Shown piece after piece: positions 32,036-43,743 of a stretch of 64,000 bases of DNA. Position 1 is the stretch's first letter. Every line of letters starts with the position of its first letter. The stretch spans positions 186,001-250,000 of the forward strand of contig BRON01000006.1 of NCBI GenBank assembly GCA_024345305.1, read 5' to 3'. Position numbers and translations under genes: made by a program. The notes below the pieces were generated by a model. It was given only the letters and a program-made list of their open reading frames with translations. It did not search any database and had not been told where the DNA came from. Source of the DNA: Mrakia gelida (Eukaryota > Basidiomycota > Tremellomycetes > Cystofilobasidiales > Mrakiaceae).

Positions 32036-34462
32036 ATGCTTCTCTCGACTTCATCGCTTGGGAGGACTTTCGCTCGACTCGCAGGAAGGACAACGAGGAT
32101 CGGACACCTCCTTCGATTCAAGTCGAGCTCAGCTCTCAGTCGACACGATCTCCTCTACCCTTCTCCGGAGAATTCGCCTTGGATATCACCATCCAAGTTG
32201 ACTCCTGTAAGCAGGTAATATAGTCGCGAACTTGAGATGAACTCAAGGAGGCTGACTCTTCTCCTTGTTTCGCTGTTGAAAGTCGACTCCCCCTTCGTCT
32301 CTCCCTTCCAAAACCACGTCGACGCCCTCCTCCTCCCCCCTCTCTTCTACCCAACGGCCGCTTTCACGTCATTCCCAGTCCGAATTCAGTTCGAAGAAGC
32401 CCCTTCCTCCTCGAAGCCGTCACCCTCCTTCCAAACAAATCTCTGGCGTTCGCGTCAACTCCTCCTCCCTCCTCTCCCTCCTTCGCGACCTCGCCCAAAA
32501 CCCAGGTTCACCTCCCACGCCTTCAGCAGATCTGGTCGCTCTCTTCGCTGGGAAAGGATCGTTAGTGGTGACGGGTACGAAGGAGGAGGTCGAGGAAATT
32601 GCTAGGAGGTTGACGGAGGCGGCGAGCAGCTTGGAAGGTGGGGTTGACGTCGTGAGTTGGATACTTCGCGTCACGGAGGACGGTCTACGAGACAAGAGAG
32701 TCGGGACGTTGGTATATTCGGTCATCAACGCTCTTCTCTTCCACCTTGGATCCTTTCGACCTCGACCACCTCCGGATCTCCTCCTTCAATTCCTCCTCGC
32801 CAACCAGGCCCGAACACGTCTCACCTTTGGTCCCAACCAGAACCCTCTTGTCAAACTCCTTGAGGTCTACGCTCGTCTCTACACTCAAGATCGACGTCGA
32901 CTCGACCCCTCAGCAGCAGCGCCCCCTCCCAACGTCCTCGCCGAGCTGGAATCCCTTCGTCTTCAACACCTCGACGCCGTTCGAGCGATCCATCAGGCGA
33001 TGAAGGAGGTCGATGAGGACGTCTTCACCGTTCGGAGCTACACTTCGCTGATGGAGGCATACGAAAAGGGAAAGTCATTTGAGGAAGCGGAGGAGTTTTG
33101 GATGCTGATGAGGTCGGAGGGAGGAGTGGGGATCGATCAGAGAGTGGTTTCGGTGGTGAGTCTTTCGTCTTTCCCTCGTTGACGCGTCTTCTTTTCTTCG
33201 ACGCAGAACACCTGACTCTGCAATCATCCCTTTCGATCCAGTACTTCGACGCTTGTGGATTCAGGTGAGTTGAGAGCGGTGTTTGTGGCTCAGACGCGCG
33301 AAAAAGCAAGGAAGCCTACTTTTTTGACGCGTCGCTTTTTTTTCTTCGTCTCCAGTGGATCCCTCCCTCGAGCTCTCGCGACATGGGAGGACCTTCAATC
33401 GAGCGGATTCAAACTCGATGAGAACAACTACTACGCCTATCAAGAATGCCTCACTCGATGCGGAGCCTGGGACGAACTCCTCGTTTTCCTCAGCGAACAA
33501 CAAGCTCAACACCTCATTGACTCCACGACCAATCCTCCCCTCACCGCTCCTTGATTGGCAGCAGCCATCAAGCTGGCGAACCGGATGGTCTACCAACCCC
33601 GCCATCGAAGTCTTCGTCAGGTTGACAGGGAGGATTACAAGCGTTTGGAGGCGAAGATGAAGGCTTTGGTTCCGAGGGAGACGTGGAAGGAGGTGATCAC
33701 GATCTTGAGGGCAAGGAGCTGGCACGCGGTAGGCGGAGGTGTCAAGATTGGGAATGGAAGAAGGCCAGATCGAGAGAGTGAGTATCGTTTCTTAGCTTTC
33801 TCTGCACGATCGACGCTTCAAGCGGTTCGCTTCCCGTTTCGTCTTTTCTCCTTTCCTTCCCTCCCTCAGGATTTCAGTAGGAACCTTTGTCGAGCGAGCA
33901 TCGGGCGCGAAACAACTTCTGCCTTCTTCGAGTGAGTGCCTCGACGTGTTCTCCTTTTCCTTCCTTAACCTTCGCCTCATCCAACCTCTCATCCCTTTCG
34001 TCAGACCGTCGTCGGACCCAACTCAACTCGAAGTCCAACTCACTCTCACCACCCTCGCTCCCGACCCCCCACTCATCAACCTCACGTCTCCCATCTCAAA
34101 CCAAAGAGTTCAATCACCTAGCTCTCACCGAAAGTGAGCTTCTCCGGTCTCTCGCCGTCATCTTTTGCTCGTCGCGCGAGTTTGTTTCTGACGCGTCTTT
34201 CCTCCCACTCCGCCTCGTCTCGTCCAGCTGTGTGCCTTCCTTTCTCTTCGCAAGATCTAAAAGCTTGAAAGTCTCGCTTGGTAAATTTTTTCGTCAAGCG
34301 ATTTAGGTTCGTTCCTTCATTCATTCGTTCTTGTCCTCGCGTCGCCCTTCTCCTCGTCGACGCGAGTCGAAGCTCACCAACTTCCATCGCCTTCCTCTTT
34401 GTTCGCTTTCTCAGGACCTTCGGATGCCCACTTTTCAGCTCACCCTCGACGCTCCCACTTGA
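32036..34462 (+). pseudogene. PPR-like mitochondrial family, copy B (in-frame TGA in exon 4)
   Basis: Exon 1 (32036-32206, 57 codons) begins MLLSTSSLGRTFARLAGRTT, a likely mitochondrial presequence. Exon 2 (32283-33155, 291 codons) is open and carries TGTKEEVEEIARRLTEAASS, FLLANQARTRLTFG and the PPR-like pair SYTSLMEAYEKGKSFEEAEE / EFWMLMRSEGG. Exon 3 is the 23-nt microexon (33242-33264). Exon 4 starts at 33356 with SGSLPRALATWEDLQSSGF but meets TGA at 33552-33554 (codon 422), where copies C and E read GGA in PG(L)A. The frame downstream stays intact (LAAAIKLANRMVYQPRHRSL ... GNGRRPDRE), and later exons up to about 34462 are recognisable, so the nonsense change looks recent. Product: a 421-residue truncated protein, or a pseudogene. 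It is tail-to-tail with copy C. Confidence 0.75.
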
Positions 34463-34679
34463 GTAGCAGATAGTCTACAGGAACTGGACAGGCGGAAGGG
34501 ATTTCGGAGGAGAGACGCGTGGCACCCCTCTTGACAGCTCGGTCCTTTCTTAGCAGAAGGATGGGAGGAACGAGTGTGTCACAACGAGCTGTAGATAGGA
34601 TAGAAATTGCTGTTCGGTGATAGATAAGTAGATATGCAGTGGAACGAGCGACGTGAGAAAGAAAGAGCAAGAAGTATAA

Positions 34680-37121
34680 TCAAAACGCAACAGCCGACCA
34701 CGGTTGGGGACGATCCAGTCTCGCGTTCGCCTCGGAACGAGCACAGGTTCCTCCAAAATCCTGGACGGGGAGTTGAGTGGTATGATTGATCTGTGAGAGC
34801 GAGAACGAGAGAGCCGAGTGAGTACGTTCAAGAGAAAGGGAAGACGAGCTCGTCGACGCGACGAGGAGCGGAACGAACGTACGAACGCGAGCGAGGTTGG
34901 TGCTGGAGACGTGGCCGAAGAACGGATAGGCGGTTTCAGTCGAGAGGCCCCGAGTGTATGGCTGTCAAGCTAGATCAGGGACTCTGGGGGACTAGGGGAG
35001 AAGAAGGGAGCGTCAGCGACGAGCGAGCGCCTGCGAGCGAGAGACCGACGATCGACGAAACCGAGGTTGAGAGAACGAGTGCACTCACGTCCGACAATGA
35101 GGACGGCTACGATATTGGGTGGTGTACCGGATGAGGGAGGATCGTCGAGTGAGAGAGGTTCGAGGAGGGGAGGAGCTGGGCCCGAGTGGGCTTCAAAGTG
35201 GGGGGAGTCGGATCAGCAGATGGTCGAACGCGAAAGGGAGGAAGAGATGGTTCTACTCACTCGAAGCTGGAGAAGAGGTGGAACATACCCGAGATTCTCT
35301 GGGAGTGAGAGAGGAGGCGAACGAAGAAAGGACAAAACGACGAGCAAAGGCGGTAAGAGGATCGATCGTGCAGAGGAAGGTGCGATAAGATACTCACTCT
35401 CTCGATCAGGTCTCCTTCCGTTACCCGTCTTTGGACTCGTAGGTATGAATATCCGGCCCTTCGTGTCCAAAATCCTCTCCACCTCCTCCCACGTCTTCCT
35501 CGGAACCAAAGCCTCAATCTTCGCCTTCAAACGCTTGTACTCCTCCCTGTCGACCTCCCGAAGACTCCGATGGCGAGGATGCACGACGATCTGACTGGCT
35601 AGCTTGATGGTTGCTGCCAATCCGGGAGCGGTGAGGGGAGAAATGACGGTGGGGTCGACGAGGTGTTGAGCTTGTCGTTCGCCGAGATGGGCGAGGAGTT
35701 CCTCCCACGCTCCGCATCTGTCGAGGCATTCGACGTAAGCTTGGTGGTTGTTTTCATTGAGATCGAATTCACTGGTGCGAAGGTCGTCCCACGTCGCGAG
35801 AGCTCGAGGGAGGGATCCACTGAAAGGAAAGCAAGGAATGCGACGCGTCCAAGAGGCTTGATTCCTCCTTCGCTTCGTGTGAGCGACGGACTTGGCTCCC
35901 AACTCACCTGAATCCGCACGCATCGAAGTACTGAATTGAACAGGACAATTGAAGAGTCAGTGTTCTGTGTTGAGATACAGAGGACAGGTCGACGAGGGAA
36001 AGACGAAAGACTCACCACCGAGACCGCTCTCTGATCGATCCCCACTCCTCCTTCCGACTTCATCAACCTCCAGATGTCCTCCACATTATCGAACGACTTT
36101 CCCTTGTCGTATGCCTCCATCAGTGACGTGTAAGTCCGAACGGTGAAGACGTCCTTGTCGACCTCCTTCAGGGCCTGATGGATCGCACAAACGGCGTCGA
36201 GGTGTTGAAAACGAAGGGATTCCAGCTCGGCGAGGACGTTGGGAGGGGGCGCCCCTGCTGAGGGGTCGAGTCGACGTCGATCTTGGGTGTATAGACGAGA
36301 GTAGATCTCGAGAAGTTTGGTGAGAGGGCTGTGGAACGGGTCGTAGAAGGAGAGACGAAGTCGAGGTTGGTTGGCGAGGAGGAATTGGAGCAGGGGATCC
36401 GGTTGTGGTCGCGGGCGGAGTCGCCGAAGAACCTCGTTGAGATGGTGGACTGTTTCACAGAAGAGAACTTTGACTCCCTTGTCTCGTCGACCGTCCTCCG
36501 TGACGCGAAGAATCCAACTCGCGACCTCGACGCCTCCCTCCAAACTGCTCGTCCCCTCCATCAACCTCCGCGCCAGTTCCTCCACCTCTTCCTTCGTCCC
36601 AGTCACCTCCAGCGAGCCCTTGTTGGGTACCAGAGATGCGAGATCGGGGGGAGGCGACGAGGCGTTCCCGTCGCGGTCGCGAAGGAGGGAGAGGAGAGAG
36701 GAAGTCGTTACTACTCGTGCGAGCAGGTGTTCGTTTGGGAGGAGGTTGTGGTTTGCGAGGAGGGGGAGCGTTCTTCAGGCTAGGTTTAGGCTGGGGTATT
36801 CGGGGACGCGAGCGTTGGGTAGAGTGGGGGGAGGAGGAGGAGGGCGTCGACGCGGTTTTGGAAGGGAGGAGGGGAGGAGGAGTGAACTTTCAACGGCGAA
36901 CCAAGGAGAAAAAGTCAGCTTCCTTGCGGGTATCTCAAGCTCAAGACCAAGGGACCTGCTTACAGGGGTTGATCTGCGTGATGAGAGGCTCCGGAGAAGG
37001 GAAGAGGAGACCGGCCGGCTGGGAGGTGAGCTCGAGTTGAATCGAAGGAGAGGTCTCCGATCCTCGTCCTTCGTATGACTCCAGCTGGAATGTTCCCTAA
37101 CGAGCGGGCGGCGAGGATCAT
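34680..37121 (-). pseudogene. PPR-like mitochondrial family, copy C (5' end replaced, two frameshifts)
   Basis: Homology to the family begins near 37070 (RRTRIGDL). Upstream, the shared promoter block and MLLSTSS start are replaced by unrelated sequence offering only ATG ILAARSLGNIPAG (37121). Two extra bases near 37050 shift exon 1. About two bases are missing near 36714 relative to copy D (GCACGAGT versus GCACCCGAGT), and the shifted frame between them hits a stop. The rest of exon 2 from 36606 (TGTKEEVEELARRLMEGTSS), the 23-nt microexon near 35910-35935 and exon 4 (SGSLPRALATWDDLRTSEF to GNGRRPDRE, ending 35398) are open. Further 3' exons are shared with copy D (NIVAVLIVG; LSTETAYPFFGHV; HTTQLPVQDFGGTC), with a stop near 34680. 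It probably no longer makes the full mitochondrial protein. Confidence 0.68.
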
Positions 37122-37965
37122 GGGAGGGAGGAGGAGACCACCGAGTGGGAGTGCAGGTGAGTGATACGCTGGGCTGGTTGGGGACGAGGCGAGGGGGTCG
37201 TGGTTGAAAGAGAAGGAGGAGATGGTGAAGACAGAGGTGAGCTTCGTTCGAGTTTCGTTCAGCCCCTTGTCCTTTTTCGATGGCAGATCCTGATTGAATC
37301 TCGACATTCTTTCCTACCCTTTTTGAGAGAAATGTGAAGATTTTCATCTTCTCTTTCGATCTCTCAGCGAAACTTTTGTTGTTGTTGTTTACGGTTGTTG
37401 TGAAAATTAAGGCTTTGTCGATCTCCCCACTTTCCAGAAGCGATCTCCCTCCTCGAGCTTCCCTCTCCCTAAACCGCCAGCTCGTTCTTCGCAGGGAACC
37501 CATCTCTCTCTCTCTCGTACAGCCCCCATCCACCCAAGCCATCATCGACCTCATCACCTCCTCCCTCCTTCCCCTCCCCCTGCCTTGATGGCTTCCCTCC
37601 ATCTCGCCAACGTTCAAGAGGAGCCTTCCTCCTCGAGCTCTGCTGGTCCTCCTCCTCAGTGGGCTTCGTTGGTCTCGTCCGATGGGTCGCCTCTTCACAC
37701 TCCAAGTCTAGGAGGAACCGTTCATCACGGTCAAGAGTGAGTACAGCTTTCGTCTTCGTTTTCGAGATTTCGAGCTTGGACCCTCTCTCGGTGAGACGGA
37801 GTCAAACGAAACAGAGAGAGCACGGAGGGAAGGCAGAGTGGGCCTCGAAGGGGGAGGGAGGAAGGAGAGGGGACGAGGGAAGGCTCTTACAGGGAGTTGA
37901 ATCCCTATCAACCAGCTCCTCCCTCTCTTCTTCTTTAAGCCGAAGATCTCACTCTTGCTCTAGAG
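37122..37965 (+). other. Divergent promoter region and KIN1/2 leader with a 50-codon open frame
   Basis: Between copy C and the kinase. Local AT enrichment at about 37320-37420 fits a promoter. An ATG at 37588 opens 50 codons (MASLHLANVQEEPSSSSSAG to HHGQE) and stops at 37738-37740, right where a GTGAGT-like donor also sits. It is either an upstream open reading frame or a first coding exon of the kinase whose junction does not keep the main frame in my reading. Confidence 0.4.
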
Positions 37966-40900
37966 ATGGCCGAAGTTCGCACTTCTACCCAGTACGAGGA
38001 CGGCCACGAAGCTCCTCCCTTCAGCACGTTCGACGTCGCACCTCCTCCTCCTCCTCCCTCCTCTGCTCCTCCTCCCTCCTCCTCCTCCCGTCCTTCTCCC
38101 TCTCGATCTCGCTCTTTTCAAGCGTTCGGAGGACAAGCGAGAGAGCACACCAAGCTCTCTTCGTTCATCACCAAACTCAAACCCAAGCTCTCGCTTCAGT
38201 TCAGAGCTGACTCCCTTCGTCCTCCTCGCTCCTACGACTCCTCCCCTTCCCCTACTCCCTCCTCCTCCAACTACTCGCCTTACTCAACTCCTTACGACCC
38301 TTCCTCACCTTCCAACGCTACTTCTAATCGAAATCGATCCCCTTACGGCAACTCTACTACCACCTCTCCTCCTCCTCCTCCTCCTCCTGTACCTCGGAAA
38401 TCCAACTCTCGTCCTCTCTCCTGGTCACCCGCTACACTCCTCGCCTCCTCCTCCTCTCCCTCCTCCTCTCCCTCGCCTCTCCCTCCTCTTCCGTCTCCTT
38501 CTATGGACGACGATGGAATCAGATACGACATGCCGATATCACCCAGAGCGAGAGCGGCCATCCAGGACGACGAGGACGATTCCCCAGACAAGAGGAGGGA
38601 GTTCAGGGAGAGGGAGATCAGTAGAGAGAGAGCTTCAAACGAGAACGGATACGAGGAGAGGTTAGTCCCTCCCATGCTCTCTCTGTATATCTACACTCTT
38701 CGAGGATAGGTCTTGTATCGAAGGAGCGACTCCCAAAGCAGCAACAGAACCGCGGCCGAGCTGACTCTCCCCATCTCCCTCTGCCTCCCTCGCTCCTCCC
38801 CTTTCATCGTTGTTGTCCTTCGTCACTCCTAAGATACGTTCCTTCACCTCAACCTCAATCATCCTCCCAACCACCTCCCTCTCCACGTTCCTCCACCTCT
38901 CGTCGTCCACCCTCTCCAGGTCCCTCGGCTTCCATGACCTCCTCCCCTCAACCGTCCTCTTCTCGAAACGGCTCAAACTCAGGGACCTCGCGGAGACCTC
39001 AGAGACAGGTCGGAGACTACCTGCTTGGGAAAACCCTAGGAGCTGGAAGCATGGGGAAGGTCAAGCTCGGGACTCACATTCACACTTCGGCTAAGGTGAG
39101 TTCATTCGTTCTTCTTCTCTGTTTGTTCGAGGAGGGAAGGAGCAGGTCCAACAGGAGGAGTGCGAGCTCGTTCATCCTAGTTCCCTTCTTCTGACGCGCG
39201 CTCCTTCCCTCCCTCCCTCGTTCCATCTCCCTCGCCGTTCAGGTCGCCATCAAAATCATCCCTCGAAACCCACCTCACCTCCATCGGAACCCTCCTCCTC
39301 CCTCAGGTCTCGGTCCAGACGGAGCTCCCTTGCCTCCTCCTCCTCCTCCCACCGCTTCCTTCATCGCCAGAGCCATCGCCAAGGAAGCTTCCAAAGAAGT
39401 TCGAACCATTCGAGAAGCAGCTATCGTCCTCCTCCTGCATCATCCTCACATATGTGGGATGACGGAGATGATGATCCACACGAATCACTACTACATGGTC
39501 TTCGAATACGTCTCTGGAGGTCAGATGCTCGACTACATCATCAGCCATGGGAGGTTGAGGGAGCGGGCGGCGAGGAAGTTCTCGAGGCAGATTGGGAGTG
39601 CGTTGGAGTACTGTCACAGGAATTCGATCGTTCATCGAGGTGAGTCCTGCCAGAAATGCGAGGCGAGGCGAAGGAGGGGAGTCGTCGAACGAGGAGTCGA
39701 GCTGATCGTTCCATTCCTCCCTTCCTCCCCGTCTCTTCACCCTCTTCTCCACCTTCTCACTCCGCCCTCTCACACTCTACTCTCCCGCCCTGTCGCTCTC
39801 CCCACTCCCTCATCTCGCAGATCTCAAGATCGAGAACATCCTCATCTCCAACACGGGAAACATCAAGATCATCGACTTCGGACTCTCCAACCTCTTCTCC
39901 CCTTACTCCCAACTCTCCACCTTCTGCGGTTCCCTCTACTTTGCCGCTCCCGAACTCCTCAACGCTAGACTCTACACCGGTCCCGAAGTCGACGTCTGGA
40001 GTTTCGGAATCGTCCTCTACGTCCTCGTCTGTGGAAAGGTCCCCTTCGACGATCAGAGCATGCCAGCCTTGCACGCGAAGATTAAACGAGGAGTCGTCGA
40101 GTACCCGAACTGGCTCAGTGCTGGTGAGTTTACTTCCTTCATGAACGGTCAGAGTATACGAGCCCTTGGAGGAGAGACGGTGGCTGACGTGACTTCGCTC
40201 TCGTTCCGTTTCCTTCTCGTCTCGCAGAGTGCAAAGCTCTTCTCATGAGGATGCTCGTCACAACGCCTCAGTACCGAGCTCCTCTCCCCGAGGTCATGGC
40301 TCATCCCTGGATGACGAAGGGATTCGACGGAGCTCCCGACGCTCATCTCGTTCAACGGGAACCTCTTCGACTGGACGAGCTCGACGGCAAGGTCATCGAA
40401 GGCATGACGGGATTCGAGTTTGGAACCAAGGAGGACATCGAGACGCGGTTGAGGGAGGTCCTCGAGAGCGACAACTACCGCTCAGCTCTCTCGGATTGGG
40501 AGGCTCGTCGAGACGGAGTGCGAGGATCGAGGAGCGCTTGGAAGGGAACCGTCGGAACGACCGCCAGCAGCACGAGCTTAGGAGGTCTCAGCACCCTCTC
40601 GGACAGCAACTTCTCGGAAACCTCAGGGTCGTCGCCGTCGAAGAAGTCGTCGAAACGGTTCTCCGGATTCGACTTCTACCGGAAGAAGCTCTTCTCGTCG
40701 TCGCCCAAGGAGGAGAAGTCGCACGCTCACTCCCTCGCTGGATCGAACGGTCACAACTCGCACGTCCAGAGCCATACGGGACTCGGATCTCAGCAGCTCG
40801 AGGTCGTCAAGGAGCCACTCGATCCTACAAGAGGATTCCATCCTCTCATTTCGATCTACTACCTCGTTCGAGAGAAGATGGAGAGGGAGCGCGTCTACGG

Positions 40901-43171
40901 TCCAGGTCACTTCGCGTCGTCGGAACTCTCGGTCATCCCAACGTCGGCGGACATCTACGCTCAACAGCCTGCCTCCCTCAATGGTCGAGCTTCCCCAGCA
41001 GCAGCGATCAACGCTCTCAACTCCCGAGCTCCCGTCCCAGACTACTCGATGCCTCTCCCTCGTCTCCCAGCTCCAGCATCCTCCGTCGCGTCCCAATCGA
41101 GTCGGGCACCAGGTCCAGCCGTCGAGCTCCCCAGTCGAACAGCAGCAGTGCCTCGAACCCGAGCAGGAATCGACGAACCAGGACTCGGAGAGCCAACCAC
41201 TCCCGTCATGCAGCATCCCAGCGCAGACGAGGCGACCTCTCGACTTCTCTCGACTCCATCCTCGCCCGTCCCAGGAGCGACGATGCCTCGATCTCCCCAG
41301 GCCGCTACCCATCGTCGGAGTCACTCCCTCTCTCAAAACCCTACGAGACCCCTCTCGGAAGCCATCCCCATCCCTCAATCCGCCTCGGCAGCTCAGTCGA
41401 TGTTCCCTCGAGCGTCCGTCGAACACCCCACAGCTCGACAGGTCCAAGCCAGCTTCTCCCCTCCCCCTCGCGAAAGCAACAACCTCCCCGCTCTCCCTCC
41501 CATCGAAGACGACGAGAACCAGGACTTCGCTCCTCCCAGACGGACCGGCGAGTTCGACAAGCCAGCTCAGGCTACTCCTCTGTCCTCCTCGCCGTCAGGA
41601 TCGACGTTCGCGAGACGGTTCAGCTCGATCCTCTCCATCTCGAAGGCAGGAGGAGGAGGAGACGACGCGGCCAAGAAGATCAACAAACGGCAGAGTCTTA
41701 CCCTTCCTCGGTCGTTCTCTCGTCCAGCCACGGACGACACGGAGAAGCCGCTCGCTTCGATAGCAGGCGAGACGGAGGATCTCGCTCCTCCCTCCGCTCT
41801 CCTAGCTTCGCAGTCGGCTCCCATGCCTGGAGCAGCTTTCCACAAGCGAGCAGCTACCGTTCTCGAGCCTGGACCCAACGGACGAAGGAACCACGAGCGA
41901 CGGACCTCGATCGGAGGATCGATCTCGAGGAGCGCGACGACGGCTTCGAACTCGAATCGAAGGGCCTCGGGTCAGCAGAGACCTAGTTCGGTGGTTGGTT
42001 CGGTGAATGGACCTGGTGGAGGTGGGACTGGGGGAGCCGCTGCTGGAGAGTGGGGAGGATTGGATACTGCTGATGAGAAGGAGGAGGATAGGAACCGAGG
42101 GAAGGAGGAGCAGGCTGCTCCTGAGGAGTTCAAGCCTCTTTACGCGAAGGGGTTGTTCAGGTTCGTTCTCGTCGCTTTCTCTTCTTCTCGTCCTATCGTG
42201 GAGCGAACGCTGACTCTCTCTTCCCTCTTCTCTCTCTCACAGCGTCGCCACCACCTCGACGAAATCAGCAGCAGCTCTCTCGGAGGACATCAAACGCGTC
42301 CTCGACCGTTTCGGGATCCAGTACCGTCAAGTCAAGGGAGGCTTCGAATGCGTTCACACCCCTTCCATCGACCTCTCTTCCGTCGCTGCTCCTCCGAAAA
42401 CCTCCTCGTCACCGATGGACGCGACAGGATCGATTCGTCGGAAACCCAGTCTCAAGAGGAAGACCTCGAAGGGACTGCTCGGAATCGTCACCTCGTCCTC
42501 GAAGGACAAAGGTCTCGTCGCTTCCACCTCTCCTACCTCCCAACTACCTCCTCTCCCTCCTACTCCCATGGTTGCTCCTCTTCCTCCTCCTCCCATCGGA
42601 AGCGACACCTCAGGCGACTCCTCGTTCGTCACCGTCCCAACAGCAGCGAACGCCAACCTCGACGACTCCGCCGGAGCAGGACCTTCGACCAACACTCCCG
42701 GAGCTTCGACGAACGGATTCCCAACAGAGTCTGGATCGGCTTCGACAGCTGTGGCCAAGACGATCGTGGATCCTCTCTCCCCTCCCGTTTCGCCGAGACC
42801 CGTCAGGCAGGAGACAGCTCCGTTGCCCAAGACGCCTGTTCCTTCGTCGACGCCGGTGGGAGGAGTGAGCGGTGGAGAGGAGGATGGAGCGAACGGGTGG
42901 ATGTTTGGTGGGAGTAGTGGAGCTGGGAATGGAGGTGGGATGAGCGAGATGGTGGTGAGGTTTGAGATCAATGTGATCAAGGTGAGTCGCTTTCGCGTCC
43001 TCTTCCTCCCTCGCTTCGTTGCTCGTTTCTGACTCTTTCCATCCGTTATTCGCTGGTCGATCGCAGGTCCCCTGGCTTCCACTCCACGGTATCCAGTTCC
43101 GCCGAGCAGGAGGGAACGGTTGGGCGTACCAGCAACTCGCGAAGAGCATCCTTCAGGCTCTCAAGCTTTAG
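37966..43171 (+). CDS. KIN1: KIN1/KIN2 (MARK/PAR-1 type) serine/threonine kinase with KA1 domain
   Basis: Polarity and exocytosis kinase of the plasma-membrane cortex in fungi. The N-terminus ([20 protein letters not shown]) is Pro/Ser-rich and disordered. The kinase domain starts [20 protein letters not shown] near 39020. It has the VAIKII lysine, the [10 protein letters not shown] catalytic loop split by an intron near 39640/39822, [10 protein letters not shown] (DFG), [15 protein letters not shown] activation segment, and HPWMTKGF at the end of the domain. A long Ser/Pro-rich middle follows, with [20 protein letters not shown]. The C-terminal KA1 lipid-binding domain reads [40 protein letters not shown] and ends [15 protein letters not shown]. 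The stop is at 43169-43171. All catalytic residues are present. Whether ATG 37588 adds an N-terminal exon is open. Confidence 0.9.
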
Positions 43172-43743
43172 CTTTGTCCTCTCCTCCCTTTCCCCTTCGT
43201 CCTCGGCTCGGCCCACTCCCCCATCCATTTCACACCTTCATCTCCTTCCTTTCATACCTCTTCCAGTTCTTCGTTTCCCACCTTCTCTCCCGTTCACGCT
43301 TTTCACGCCCTCCTCTCGTTCGTTCTTTCCTCCTGCTCGTCTTCTTTCGCCTTCGCATCTTCGTTTCATGGAACACTCTCCTCTCTTCTCTCTTCTTTGC
43401 TCTCATGGTCCCTTTCGTTACACAACACAGCACCCGTTTCATTTCGTTTCGTTTCGTTTCTCGTGCACGCGTCCTTCTCTCTCTTCTCCCTTTCTTACCC
43501 ACTACGTTACGTTTGACAATCATCACCCACACCCACCCAGTACAATCTTCTCGAAAAACCAAGGATACCATGAGTCTCGTAAGGCTTGCTTCCTTCTTTT
43601 CGGACGTCGTGAGAGGGGAAAGAAGGGGGAGGAAAGAGGGAGCGAGGAGGGGAGACGCGTCGAACGAACGAACGGCTGACTTCTCGTCTCGTTTCGGGGC
43701 AGGTTCCAACGACAACAAGGTGGGATGTGTGTACGACAGTTTC
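43172..43743. other. KIN1 3' region, convergent with copy D
   Basis: T/C-rich, with repeated TTTCGTTTCG near 43440-43460. A minimal ATGAGTCTC with a GTAAGG donor (43570) and a CTGAC...GGGGCAG acceptor (43703) could splice to a 40-codon frame, but its content is not protein-like. It is more likely an intron in a long 3' untranslated region. Confidence 0.35.

Noticed and set aside
40229..41986. 585-residue plus-strand frame overlapping the KIN1/2 middle region
   Set aside because: It is the alternative frame of a Ser/Pro/Arg-rich disordered region. The KIN1/2 frame continues into the KA1 domain and is the real one.
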